This document shows positions 1 to 8,023 of a stretch of DNA of 26,811 nt, piece after piece. Numbering within the stretch: position 1 is the stretch's first letter; the number at the start of each line of letters is the position of its first letter. Under the pieces are notes generated by a model. It worked only from the letters and a program-made list of their open reading frames with translations. It did no database searches and was not told the origin of the DNA. The position numbers and the translations under genes are program-made. Source of the stretch: Klebsiella pneumoniae (lineage in GTDB: Bacteria; Pseudomonadota; Gammaproteobacteria; Pseudomonadales; Azotimanducaceae); NCBI GenBank assembly GCA_945878745.1, contig CAMDVY010000003.1, positions 1 to 26,811 of the forward strand, given 5' to 3'.

Positions 1-2346
1 CTGATCCACAGTTCTCGGCTCTTCCAGCGCTGCCTCTGGCGATTGAGCGACAAGTCTCTCGACCGGTTCCGGTTCCGGCCCAAGCTCCATTTCCAACTCG
101 GTCGACTGCTGCGAAATTGAGGACGACTCATCCACGAGGTCCGGCGCCAGCATCGAAACTTCAGCAAGAACTTCAACCGGTAGCGGCAGCGCCTCAGCAT
201 CGATCGAAGGTGTCGTCGGATCGTCACTGATCGTGTCGACCACGAATTCTGGCTCGCTTTCGACATCGAGGTTGTCCAGCAAGATCTCACCGACATCAAC
301 TTCAGCTTGGTCCAACCCCCCGGAAAAGCTCGATGTTGGCAAAGCCTGAACGATCGACAGAGTCGCCGTGTCGACGTCCAACGTTTCTCCGAAGGGGACT
401 TCGACGCCAAGGATCGAGTCCAAGGATGTTTGTCCTTCGGTCTCGCTCGCCGCAAGTTCAAGCTCATCTGCCGCGGCTGCATCTGCAGGCGCCATCTCCC
501 AAACAGCTCCACCCTCGACTTCGTCGGTCGATACGGGCGTTGAAGACTCGAACGTCAACGAATCCAGGTCGATGACGGGCATGCCGGAGTCGACCAGTTC
601 TTGGAGGGCTTCTCCTGCTTCATCCACACTACTGCGGTCGTCTGCAGGCTGTGCTTCTTCAATCTCTGCCTCTGGAAACGCAGCCGTCGCCGAATCGACC
701 ACCGACTCGGTGCTCGCCAGCACCAGCCCACGGCCCAAATATCCGGTGGCAATGAGACTGCGCTCGACCACGTCCAGGATATCGTCGGCTTTGGCGCCAA
801 CATTGGTGACCAAACGCTCAAGGTGATAGTCGATGCCACTCAGGCAATCTGCGAATCGATCAAGACGTTCCCATTGCGCAGCCTGGCCGTCGCTCGACAG
901 AGACGAAATCTCTGTCACCAGAAACGCGTGGCAATCCTCAAGTAGAGACGCTGGGCGAACAAAACCCGTGATGCGCAGAGCAGCGCTGATTCCTTGCAGA
1001 TTTCGAGCAACGCCTTCGAGATTCTCCTTTGCAAAACCGCTACCAACAAAATTGACGATGGCCTGCTTGATCGCCTCAAGCCCAGTCCGGGATTCGATCA
1101 GCACCTGACGCTCTGCGTCGGATACGCCGGGCGCGCGTTGAGCATGGCCCGTGAGATGCGTGACGCTGGCCAGATTTTCCTCAACCTGCACAAGCGCGGA
1201 TGCAATACCGAACAGCTGCTCTCGATCCAGTTCGGTCAGATCCTTGAATCGCTCCAACACCTCGAGTTGATCCAGCACGATCAGCCGCGAGCTTTCGAAG
1301 CCTAGCACTCCGCAGGTGGAGGCAATGCGTCGCAGGGAATCTGCGAGGATCACCAGTTTGTCCGCGTCGGGTTGGTCGCCTCGCACCAGCAGGTCGAGCT
1401 GATCCTTGACTCCGGTGATCTCTTCGTTCAGCGCTCGACTTGCGGCCACCAACGCCTCGCGACCAGACGCCAACAGCTCACCATCGTTAGCCGGCTCCAT
1501 TCGCCGACGCATTTCCTTCAGGCGCGACGTCGGTTGCCCGCGCACCTGCGCGGCATCGATCAACTGCAGCAACAACCGTTCGGGAACAGGCTCGAGAATG
1601 GCTTCAACGCCATCCTGGGCGAAGCGACGTATCTCCGCATCCAGACGCCTCAGCACCTTGATGATTTCTGCGGACAGCGGTCGGGTGGCCAAGCGCAGAC
1701 TGTCGACAAACTCCCCAAACGACTGCCAGAGTATTTCCGAGGGCGTGTCCTTGCAGATGCGCTCAAGACCAACGCCAACTTTTTTGAGCGTATCGAGAAA
1801 GTGAGGCTCATCCTCTCCTTTCAACAGGGCCAGGAGTACGCCCTGATAGGCAGCTCGAATTCGCTTGATTTTCTCTCGTCCATTGATGCGTTCAAACCGG
1901 TCGAGCGCGGCTTCATCAGCTACGAATTGCACTGGGCGAGGTGGGGCAACTTCATCGAGATGAAGTTGCTTGCCAATACGGTTCACCAGCGGCAGCACGC
2001 CACTTTCGGTGTCTGCTGTTCCAGCCTGTATCTGTTCCAGACGGACCGGCAGCTCGAGTATCCCCTGCATCAGGGCTTCACAGGGTAAGCCGTCGTCTGC
2101 AAATTGCTTGTTCAGCAGACCTTGCGCGAGCCGCTCCAGATGATCAGCAAGTAAAGCCACGCCCGGCAATTCGAGCATGACCAGAGTGCCATGAACCTGG
2201 TGTAACGAAGTCAGACAAGTTCGCATCCGCGTTTCGTCTCGGCCGAACTCCGCAAATGCCTCCAATGCCTGCCGGGCTTCTTCAAGCGCTCCGAAGATCT
2301 CGCCCTTCACCCACTCAAGGGCAAACATTTCCCGGCCTTGACTCAT
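1..2346 (-). CDS. chpA: ChpA/PilL hybrid histidine kinase of the pilus chemosensory system, N-terminal part (runs off the window)
   Basis: The frame is open from an ATG at 2346 to the window edge, giving 782 codons without a stop. The first ~110 residues resemble the start of Pseudomonas ChpA (motif ALEWVKGEI at 9-17, then a helical Hpt-like block with HQVHG at 49-53, where H49 would be the phospho-acceptor and H52 replaces the usual Lys). Further helical, Hpt-like or FimL-like sequence runs to about residue 540 without clear H-x-x-K-G motifs. From about 555 to the edge the chain becomes a long acidic, Pro/Val-rich linker with almost no Lys or Arg. The later Hpt, kinase, CheW and receiver domains would lie outside. 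In the family this cytoplasmic kinase is coupled by PilI to PilJ and phosphorylates PilG and PilH to control pilus extension and retraction. It follows pilJ by 78 bp with no pilK between. Identity is secure; linker borders are approximate. Confidence 0.88.
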   Translation of the reverse strand, partial: MSQGREMFALEWVKGEIFGALEEARQALEAFAEFGRDETRMRTCLTSLHQVHGTLVMLELPGVALLADHLERLAQGLLNKQFADDGLPCEALMQGILELPVRLEQIQAGTADTESGVLPLVNRIGKQLHLDEVAPPRPVQFVADEAALDRFERINGREKIKRIRAAYQGVLLALLKGEDEPHFLDTLKKVGVGLERICKDTPSEILWQSFGEFVDSLRLATRPLSAEIIKVLRRLDAEIRRFAQDGVEAILEPVPERLLLQLIDAAQVRGQPTSRLKEMRRRMEPANDGELLASGREALVAASRALNEEITGVKDQLDLLVRGDQPDADKLVILADSLRRIASTCGVLGFESSRLIVLDQLEVLERFKDLTELDREQLFGIASALVQVEENLASVTHLTGHAQRAPGVSDAERQVLIESRTGLEAIKQAIVNFVGSGFAKENLEGVARNLQGISAALRITGFVRPASLLEDCHAFLVTEISSLSSDGQAAQWERLDRFADCLSGIDYHLERLVTNVGAKADDILDVVERSLIATGYLGRGLVLASTESVVDSATAAFPEAEIEEAQPADDRSSVDEAGEALQELVDSGMPVIDLDSLTFESSTPVSTDEVEGGAVWEMAPADAAAADELELAASETEGQTSLDSILGVEVPFGETLDVDTATLSIVQALPTSSFSGGLDQAEVDVGEILLDNLDVESEPEFVVDTISDDPTTPSIDAEALPLPVEVLAEVSMLAPDLVDESSSISQQSTELEMELGPEPEPVERLVAQSPEAALEEPRTVDQ

Positions 2347-2424
2347 TTTCTTGCCATTCCTGTTGCGCCGGAGCAAACCCGGATCATCGACCAATCACCC
2401 AAGCCAGCCCAGCCCAACATTGGG

Positions 2425-3642
2425 TTAAGGCAACTTGAAGCCTTCGACGGACTCTTTCATGGCATTTGCCATTGCCGCCAGGTTGCCGATGGACTTGGCA
2501 GTGTGGTCCGTGCTTTGCGCCGTCTTGACAGTTATAGCCTGTATCACACTCATCGTGTTTGATACGTGGCCAGCGCTCGCAGCCTGTTTCCTCGCTGCAT
2601 TCGATATGTTCTGGATCAGATCTGCAAGCGTATGCGAGACGTTTTCGATTTCCTCAAGCGCAACACCTGCATCCTGCGCTCGCTTGGCACCGCCAACGAC
2701 TTCTGCAGTGGTCTGTTCCATCGAGGTAACCGCTTCGTGCGTATCGGTTTGAATCGCCTTGACGAGCGCAGCAATCTGTTTGGTTGCAGCACTCGACCGT
2801 TCTGCCAATCGCTGCACTTCATCGGCTACCACGGCAAATCCGCGACCGGCGTCTCCGGCCATCGACGCCTGAATGGCCGCATTCAATGACAAGATATTGG
2901 TCTGATCTGCAATGTCATTGATGAGCGAAACGATATCGCCAATCTCCTGACTGCTCTCGCCCAGCCGCTTGATGCGCTTGGCCGTCTCCTGAATCTGACC
3001 GCGGATACTGTTCATCCCGTTGATCGTATCGTGCACCACCTGTGACCCATTCCCGGCGATACCCACCGCTCGCTCGGCAACTGCCGCAGACTCTACCGCA
3101 TTGGCAGACACTTGATCGATTGAAGCAGCCATTTCATTGATCGCCTGGGAGGCCGCTGAAATTTCACGCGCCTGACTTTCTGCGGCTTGAGCCAAACCGC
3201 TGGCAGTGGTTTGAGTCGACGTCGCCGCGCCGACTACCTGACCGGAAAGATCATTGATCTTGATCACGAGTTCACGCATCTGATCGATCGCAAAATTGAT
3301 CGAGTCGGCAATGGCTCCGGTGAAGTTCTCTGTTACCGAAGCGCGAACCGTCAGATCCCCTTCCGCCAGATCTGCGAGCTCATCCAGCAGTTGCAGGATT
3401 GCAGATTGATTCCGTTCGTTTTGAGCAGCTTGCTCGGCGAGCTGCAATCTGACTTCACGCAACATCTGCCAACCCGTTGCGCCGAGCAGCGCGAGGCTGA
3501 GTAAGGCGACCAACAATGGTTGATTCGACAACAGTGGCGTGACGTCCGTGACAGTTGTCCAGACAAGGCCTACACACAAGGACGCAAACACGCACAACAG
3601 GATCAGTGTGATCGGCGAGATTTTTCGGTTATTCATAGTCAA
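2425..3642 (-). CDS. pilJ: PilJ-type methyl-accepting chemotaxis transducer, short form lacking the periplasmic sensor
   Basis: The product has 405 residues. Two membrane segments lie at about 11-31 and 43-60, joined by a loop of only ~11 residues, followed by a HAMP-like region (about 62-125) and a methyl-accepting coiled coil ending in GFKLP. The signalling tip (ADQTNILSLNAAIQASMAG and the following AGRGFAVVADEVQRLAERS) is a close match to PilJ rather than to general MCPs. Pseudomonas PilJ is about 680 residues and has two periplasmic PilJ domains; those are absent here. The pilI stop lies only 8 bp upstream of the ATG, so a missed longer N-terminus is excluded. PilJ is the inner-membrane receptor that signals through PilI to ChpA. 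No CheR/CheB-binding pentapeptide is visible at the C-terminus. Identity is secure; what the short form senses is unknown. Confidence 0.93.
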   Translation of the reverse strand: MTMNNRKISPITLILLCVFASLCVGLVWTTVTDVTPLLSNQPLLVALLSLALLGATGWQMLREVRLQLAEQAAQNERNQSAILQLLDELADLAEGDLTVRASVTENFTGAIADSINFAIDQMRELVIKINDLSGQVVGAATSTQTTASGLAQAAESQAREISAASQAINEMAASIDQVSANAVESAAVAERAVGIAGNGSQVVHDTINGMNSIRGQIQETAKRIKRLGESSQEIGDIVSLINDIADQTNILSLNAAIQASMAGDAGRGFAVVADEVQRLAERSSAATKQIAALVKAIQTDTHEAVTSMEQTTAEVVGGAKRAQDAGVALEEIENVSHTLADLIQNISNAARKQAASAGHVSNTMSVIQAITVKTAQSTDHTAKSIGNLAAMANAMKESVEGFKLP

Positions 3643-3650
3643 TCCCTTTG

Positions 3651-4235
3651 CTACAGCTCCATTGCCGAACGACGTTCCCGGCGTTCGGTGACCTCATCAA
3701 CAAACAACGCAACCTTGTGAAATTTCTCTTCACCAAGCAATCCGCTCAACCGGGCTTCGTGAAAGACCCGTCCACCTTGACGATAGATTCCGCGAACAAT
3801 GGGGGCGAATGCTGTTGGCACTTCCTCTCCCGGTGGCTCAAAGCTACTGAGCGCAAAGTGCGAAATACCAAGCGACGCCTCAACCATCAATCCGGCGACC
3901 AGTGGCCCTGCTTCGACCACCAGCACCCGTGCCAACGCCTGCGGCAGCGTTTGTTCGATGCCAAGGTACGAATGCAGATCGATGATCGGAATAAGGCGCC
4001 CACGAATATTAGCGATACCGAGCATCCACTCCCTGACTCCTGGCACTGGGGTGTACCTGGGTACTTTGAGTACTTCGAGCACCTCGCCCATCGACGACAC
4101 CAGTCGAACGCCACCCAGCTGATAGCCGATACCCTGCCACCTGGGTTCATTCTTCTCGCCAAAGGGAACCGCAACACTATTCGCGCGTGCGGCCAACTGG
4201 AGATTCCGCAGTACTTCGAAGGCAGCGGTTTTCAT
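3651..4235 (-). CDS. pilI: PilI, CheW-like adaptor of the pilus chemosensory system
   Basis: This is a single CheW domain of 194 residues. Recognisable features are the GIGYQLGGVRLV strand start, the segment MLGIANIRGRLIPIIDL typical of CheW, and the C-terminal KVALFVDEVTERR stretch. It should physically couple the receptor PilJ to the kinase ChpA in the cytoplasm. I chose the ATG at 4235 because it overlaps the pilH stop as ATGA and has a GGGGGGAG ribosome-binding site at good spacing. A TTG six codons upstream is possible but less convincing. It lies between pilH and pilJ, as in Pseudomonas. Confidence 0.92.
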   Translation of the reverse strand: MKTAAFEVLRNLQLAARANSVAVPFGEKNEPRWQGIGYQLGGVRLVSSMGEVLEVLKVPRYTPVPGVREWMLGIANIRGRLIPIIDLHSYLGIEQTLPQALARVLVVEAGPLVAGLMVEASLGISHFALSSFEPPGEEVPTAFAPIVRGIYRQGGRVFHEARLSGLLGEEKFHKVALFVDEVTERRERRSAMEL

Positions 4236-4615
4236 GACGGCTCCCCCCGGCAACGATCCAGCACCCCGTTGATACAGGTCATCAACTGTTCATCGCTGAC
4301 CGGCTTTACGAGGTAGGCACGAGCACCCTGACGCTCTCCCCATACTCGATCAGCCTCCTGTTTCTTGGAGCTGATCATGATTACAGGAATGTGCTGCGTG
4401 GTTGCGCCGCGCGTTATTTGTCGGGTCGCTTGAAAGCCATTGATACCCGGCAACACCACATCCATGAGGATCGCGTCCGGCACTTCATCCCGTGCCATGG
4501 CCAGGCCAGCATCTCCGGATGCCGCTGTCAACACCTGATGCCCGTGCTTTACCAGCAGATTTACCAGTTGATGCGCCTCGATCGGCGAGTCTTCAACGAC
4601 AAGAATGCGTGCCAT
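4232..4615 (-). CDS. pilH: PilH, single-domain response regulator
   Basis: This 127-residue stand-alone CheY-like receiver has the acidic pair E8/D9, the phospho-acceptor D52 (AILMDVVLPG), S82 in MISSK and the switch Lys K104 (YLVKP). The motif ISSKKQEADRVWGERQGA is characteristic of PilH. There is no output domain. In the twitching system PilH is phosphorylated by ChpA and is linked to pilus retraction or to draining phosphate from the kinase. It overlaps pilI by 4 bp and follows pilG by 30 bp, so the two regulators are co-transcribed. Confidence 0.93.
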   Translation of the reverse strand: MARILVVEDSPIEAHQLVNLLVKHGHQVLTAASGDAGLAMARDEVPDAILMDVVLPGINGFQATRQITRGATTQHIPVIMISSKKQEADRVWGERQGARAYLVKPVSDEQLMTCINGVLDRCRGEPS

Positions 4616-4645
4616 TATTGGTTCTTCACCATATCTGCGAGCGAT

Positions 4646-5032
4646 TCACGCGCCAACGACCAGCGAGCGAATCGTCCCCAACAGCTCTTCGCGACTGAAA
4701 GGTTTGGTGATGTACTGGTCCGACCCGACGATGCGCCCTTTGGCTCGGTCAAACAGGCCATCCTTTGATGACAACATCACCACCGGTGTGGATTTATACA
4801 GACTGTGATTCTTGATCAAGGCACAGGTCTGATAGCCATCCAGGCGGGGCATCATGATGTCCATGAAAATGATGGCTGGATTGCTTTCCGCAATCTTGGC
4901 AAGTGCATCGAATCCATCTTCGGCCGTGATGACGTCGCAGCCTTCTTTGGTCAACAGATTTTCGGCACTTCGGCGGATGGTCTTGCTGTCATCAATGACC
5001 AATACACGTACGCCTCGGAGTTCCTCTTCCAT
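4646..5032 (-). CDS. pilG: PilG, single-domain response regulator
   Basis: This CheY-like receiver of 128 residues has the acidic pair D14/D15 (VIDDSKTIRR), phospho-acceptor D58 in MDIMMPRLDGYQTC, and switch Lys K110 (YITKPFS). The stretch SSKDGLFDRAKGRIVGSDQ is diagnostic for PilG. In the family PilG promotes pilus extension and feeds the cyclic-AMP branch. The ATG at 5032 matches the usual PilG start (MEEELRGVRVLVIDDS); a GTG 14 codons upstream would add sequence not seen in the family. It is the first gene of the minus-strand pil operon, divergent from gshB. No strong sigma70 promoter stands out in the 179-bp intergenic space. Confidence 0.93.
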   Translation of the reverse strand: MEEELRGVRVLVIDDSKTIRRSAENLLTKEGCDVITAEDGFDALAKIAESNPAIIFMDIMMPRLDGYQTCALIKNHSLYKSTPVVMLSSKDGLFDRAKGRIVGSDQYITKPFSREELLGTIRSLVVGA

Positions 5033-5048
5033 CGATCTTGTCCAGGTG

Positions 5049-5063
5049 ATTTCGCAACGAAAT
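5049..5063. promoter_or_regulatory. 15-bp palindrome in the pilG leader
   Basis: ATTTCG and CGAAAT flank the centre CAA, forming a perfect 6-bp inverted repeat 17-31 bp upstream of the pilG ATG. It could be an operator or a small leader hairpin next to the ribosome-binding site. I do not recognise it as a known site, and a 6-bp repeat can occur by chance. Confidence 0.25.
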
Positions 5064-5154
5064 GGTCGTCGCACCAGCGAACCAGATATGTATCAGCTAT
5101 GGAGAGGGGGGGCCAGAGAGGTGGTCCCGGGAGGAGAAGTCGTTCTCATTTCAG

Positions 5155-5183
5155 TTGCCGGTTGGCACACATGCCGCTACTTT
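5155..5183 (+). promoter_or_regulatory. Weak candidate promoter for gshB (sigma70 spacing; overlaps a sigma54-like -24/-12)
   Basis: TTGCCG and TACTTT are separated by 17 bp, 28 bp before the gshB ATG. The -10 matches consensus at only three bases. Between them lies TTGGCAC followed by GC ten bases after the GG (GG at 5164-5165, GC at 5176-5177), which has the spacing of a sigma54 promoter but a poor -12 (CCGC rather than TTGC). Either reading is tentative. Confidence 0.25.
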
Positions 5184-5211
5184 ACCTACCCCTCGCTGAC
5201 TCGGTCCGTAC

Positions 5212-6186
5212 ATGGCTCATTTTGCATTCGTCATGGATCCGCTAGAAACCTTGAGCCTGAAAAAGGACTCGACTCTGGCAATGATTCGGGCTGCCCAACT
5301 GCGTGGTCATCATGTCAGTTATCTGACCCTCGCCGATCTCCTCTATTCCGACGATCGAGCACAAGGGTTTGCCCGCGAACTACGCCTGCGCGACGACTTC
5401 GCACAGACCCTGGATTACAAGCAAGCAGGCAGTGACTGGTATGTGCTGGGAGCACCAAAACTGTGTGACCTTGCTTCTTTCGATATCGTCATGATGCGCA
5501 AGGACCCACCATTCAATATGGAGTACGTCTACGCCACCTACTTTCTTGAGCGCGCAGCGGAAGGCGGCGCCAAGGTGGTCAACAATCCACGAAGCCTTCG
5601 CGACTGCAACGAAAAGTTCTTTGCCACTGCGTTCCCGACGTGTTGCCCGCCATTGATCATCTCCCGCTCCATGGAGGTGCTGAAAGGTTTCCACGCGCAG
5701 CACGGTGACGTTGTGCTCAAGAAGCTCGATGGCATGGGTGGTATGAACATTTTTCGAGTCACCCGGGACGACCCTAACCTCAATGTCATTCTCGAGACGA
5801 TGACCAATCGAGAAGTCGAGCTGGTCATGGCCCAACGCTATCTGCCGCAGATCAGTGATGGTGACAAGCGAATCCTCATGATCGACGGCGAGCCGGTTCC
5901 TTACGCATTGGCGCGCATTCCCAAGAGCGGAGAATCAAGGGGAAACCTGGCTGCAGGTGGAACCGGGGAGGGTCGACCGCTGACCACGCGGGATCGAGAA
6001 ATCGCCAGTATCGTGGGGCCGGAGCTGGTCCGTCGGGGGCTGCGTTTTGTCGGCATTGACGTGATCGGAGATTATTTGACCGAGGTCAACGTCACCTGTC
6101 CCACCTGTATTCGTGAACTGGACGCGCAATTCGGACTCGACATCGCAGGTACACTGATCGAGAAGTTGACTCTCACAGCGAGCTGA
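5212..6186 (+). CDS. gshB: Glutathione synthetase
   Basis: The 324-residue ATP-grasp enzyme ligates glycine to gamma-glutamylcysteine in the cytosol, the last step of glutathione synthesis. The N-terminus (FVMDPLETLSLKKDST) matches the family. The nucleotide-binding segment KLDGMGGMNIFRV, the loop SGESRGNLAAGGTGEGR and the C-terminal NVTCPTCIREL (usually NVTSPTCIRE) are all present. Length fits the usual ~315 residues. It is transcribed away from pilG, the same arrangement as in Pseudomonas, and is followed 9 bp later by the TonB-like gene. Confidence 0.96.
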   Translation: MAHFAFVMDPLETLSLKKDSTLAMIRAAQLRGHHVSYLTLADLLYSDDRAQGFARELRLRDDFAQTLDYKQAGSDWYVLGAPKLCDLASFDIVMMRKDPPFNMEYVYATYFLERAAEGGAKVVNNPRSLRDCNEKFFATAFPTCCPPLIISRSMEVLKGFHAQHGDVVLKKLDGMGGMNIFRVTRDDPNLNVILETMTNREVELVMAQRYLPQISDGDKRILMIDGEPVPYALARIPKSGESRGNLAAGGTGEGRPLTTRDREIASIVGPELVRRGLRFVGIDVIGDYLTEVNVTCPTCIRELDAQFGLDIAGTLIEKLTLTAS

Positions 6187-6195
6187 GACTGCATT

Positions 6196-7059
6196 GTGAG
6201 CGAAGCGCCCATATCCTCAATCCAGCCACGGGATCGCCTGGGATTTACCCTGTTCCTGGCTGCGAGCCTGCATGTTGCGATCATTCTCGGCATCGGGTTC
6301 TCTGCCGATCTGAACCTTGATCGAACGCCGAGTATCGAGGTAACCCTCGCCCTCTACAATGACGAAAACGCACCCGAAACCGCCGATTACATCGCCGCCA
6401 CCAATCAGGCCGGCAGTGGTGACGCAAGCGAGAAGAACGAGCCGACGACAAGAGAGCAAACACCTTTTCATGACGAGAAGATCTCACCGATCGCACAGCT
6501 GCCAGAGCCTGCGCCCAGCGCTGCGCAAGCCCGTCAGGTCGATGCCGTTGCAACAACGGGCATCAACGACTTCCAGATAGCCACAGAGGTTGAGCTTCTC
6601 GACAAGGCTGAACAGCCGCATCTCAAGGAGCAGAACTACGAGACGCTGCTGCACGAAATTGCCAGTCTCGAAGCGAGAATTTCCGAAGAGGAAAATGCGT
6701 CAGCCAACGCGCCTCGCATTCGTCGCCTCACCAGTGTTTCCGCCAAGAGCATGGCCGAGGCAGCATACCTGAACACGTGGCGGGAAAAGGTAGAACGCAT
6801 TGGCAACGCGAATTTTCCGGACGCCGGCTTGTTTGGTGATCTTCGCCTGCTCGTTGTGCTACGCGAAGATGGCACTCTGGCTGACATCAGAGTCATCGCT
6901 TCCTCCGGTCACCAGCCACTTGATGCTGCAGCTGAGAGGATTGTCCGACTTGCCGCCCCGTACCAGCCTTTTCCGGTGGAGATGCGCAAAAAATATGATC
7001 AGCTGGAAATCATTCGTACATGGAAATTCTCGCGCTACGGAACGGCGCTCAGCCAGTGA
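6196..7059 (+). CDS. TonB-family energy-transducing protein
   Basis: This 287-residue protein starts at GTG. It has one N-terminal membrane anchor (about 15-35, preceded by basic residues), a polar central region with a helical, Glu-rich part around 140-175, and a C-terminal TonB-like domain from about 195. The domain includes the AEAAYLNTWREKVERIGNANFP segment, split here as AEAAYLNTWREK and VERIGNANFP, the L-REDGTL-DI-V strand pair and a closing RTWKFSR. It lacks the classical long Pro-Glu/Pro-Lys spacer. It probably spans the periplasm and passes proton-motive energy to an outer-membrane partner, but no ExbB/ExbD or receptor gene lies nearby. It sits between gshB and algH, a conserved position in Pseudomonas (often called tonB3, linked to twitching). 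The substrate is not shown by the sequence. Confidence 0.85.
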   Translation: MSEAPISSIQPRDRLGFTLFLAASLHVAIILGIGFSADLNLDRTPSIEVTLALYNDENAPETADYIAATNQAGSGDASEKNEPTTREQTPFHDEKISPIAQLPEPAPSAAQARQVDAVATTGINDFQIATEVELLDKAEQPHLKEQNYETLLHEIASLEARISEEENASANAPRIRRLTSVSAKSMAEAAYLNTWREKVERIGNANFPDAGLFGDLRLLVVLREDGTLADIRVIASSGHQPLDAAAERIVRLAAPYQPFPVEMRKKYDQLEIIRTWKFSRYGTALSQ

Positions 7060-7610
7060 TACCAAACCTCTCCCATAGTTTTCTGGTCGCCACGCCATCT
7101 CTGGTGGGTAGTCACTTCGGCGACAGCATCATTTACCTGTGCCAACACGACGCCCATGGGGCCATGGGGTTTGTCATCAACCGCATGGCCCGCATGAATG
7201 CACGGCGACTGGCGCGAACCCAGGGCATTCCTGCATTGCCCGAAGTGCTGGATGTCCCGGTGTTTTATGGCGGCCCGGTCGCGCCGGAGCAGGGGTTTGT
7301 GCTGCACACGGATGATCGAAAATTCGAATCAACGCTGCCTGTTGCAAGTGGCATTGTCCTGTCGTCCAGTGGAGATGCCCTTCGGGCCGCGCTGGGTCAC
7401 GACAAACCGGCACACGTCGCCATTTTTCTGGGGTATGCGGGTTGGGGCGCCGGGCAACTGGAAGGGGAGCTCGAGGAGAACGCCTGGTTGACAGCGCCAG
7501 CAAGTCGAGAGGTTTTGTTTGAGCTGCCTTGTGAACTTCGCAGACAACGGGTCGCAAAGATGCTCGGAATCGATCTACGGATGCTGGCCGCCAGAACGGG
7601 TCATGCTTGA
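7056..7610 (+). CDS. algH: UPF0301/AlgH (YqgE) family protein
   Basis: The 184-residue protein has the family signatures SHSFLVATPSLVGSHFGDSIIYL, given here in two parts (SHSFLVATPSLVG, SHFGDSIIYL), GAMGFVINR, FYGGPV, GFVLHTDD, FLGYAGWGAGQLEGEL and ENAWLTAPA. Its biochemical role is unsettled; in Pseudomonas it is tied to regulation of alginate and virulence. I chose the GTG at 7056 because it overlaps the tonB-like stop (GTGA) and leaves the normal N-terminus; an ATG 12 codons upstream would overlap tonB further. ruvX begins inside its 3' end. Confidence 0.92.
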   Translation: MIPNLSHSFLVATPSLVGSHFGDSIIYLCQHDAHGAMGFVINRMARMNARRLARTQGIPALPEVLDVPVFYGGPVAPEQGFVLHTDDRKFESTLPVASGIVLSSSGDALRAALGHDKPAHVAIFLGYAGWGAGQLEGELEENAWLTAPASREVLFELPCELRRQRVAKMLGIDLRMLAARTGHA

Positions 7611-8019
7611 CTCTTCTGAAGTCATACGTGTTCTGGCCTTCGACTTCGGCCTAAAGAACATCGGAGTCGCCATGGGGCAGTCCATCACTGCCACCGCTTC
7701 GCCCCTGACTTCACTGTCGGCTCGATTTGGAAAACCCGACTGGTCAACGATCGCAGCGTTGATCGCAGAATGGCGTGTGAATCAGCTGATTGTTGGCCTG
7801 CCTCTCAATATGGACGACACTGAAAGCGATATGTCGACAGCTGCCAGGCGATTCGGTGCCGAACTCGGGAGACGTTTTTCGATTGACGTTCAAATGGTCG
7901 ATGAACGATTGACGAGCCGGGCTACTGCCCAGCAGACCAAAGGCAAACACGCAGCCAGTCACGGATTGGCCGCCGTTCTCATTGCCGAGTCCTACCTGCG
8001 CGAGCTCACTCAAAAATAG
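7603..8019 (+). CDS. ruvX: RuvX/YqgF, RNase H-fold nuclease (putative pre-16S rRNA or Holliday-junction nuclease)
   Basis: This 138-residue RNase H-like protein has the first catalytic Asp in AFDFGLKNIGVAMG, the middle motif VGLPLNMDD, and the last acidic motif VDERLTS followed by the conserved A-AILIAE-like C-terminus (AAVLIAESYL). The ATG at 7603 overlaps the last eight bases of algH, which suggests coupling. algH-ruvX is a widely conserved pair. The gene ends 26 bp from the convergent pilU. Confidence 0.93.
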   Translation: MLDSSEVIRVLAFDFGLKNIGVAMGQSITATASPLTSLSARFGKPDWSTIAALIAEWRVNQLIVGLPLNMDDTESDMSTAARRFGAELGRRFSIDVQMVDERLTSRATAQQTKGKHAASHGLAAVLIAESYLRELTQK

Positions 8020-8023
8020 TCGC

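Noticed and set aside
1372..2088. Long plus-strand open frame (238 codons) opposite chpA
   Set aside because: Its codons mirror the clean chpA frame. The protein has no recognisable domain and no ribosome-binding site, while the minus strand encodes conserved ChpA sequence.
3648..4316. Plus-strand open frame of 222 codons opposite pilI
   Set aside because: It is a shadow of PilI and PilH on the minus strand; the His/Gln-rich composition is typical of antisense frames.
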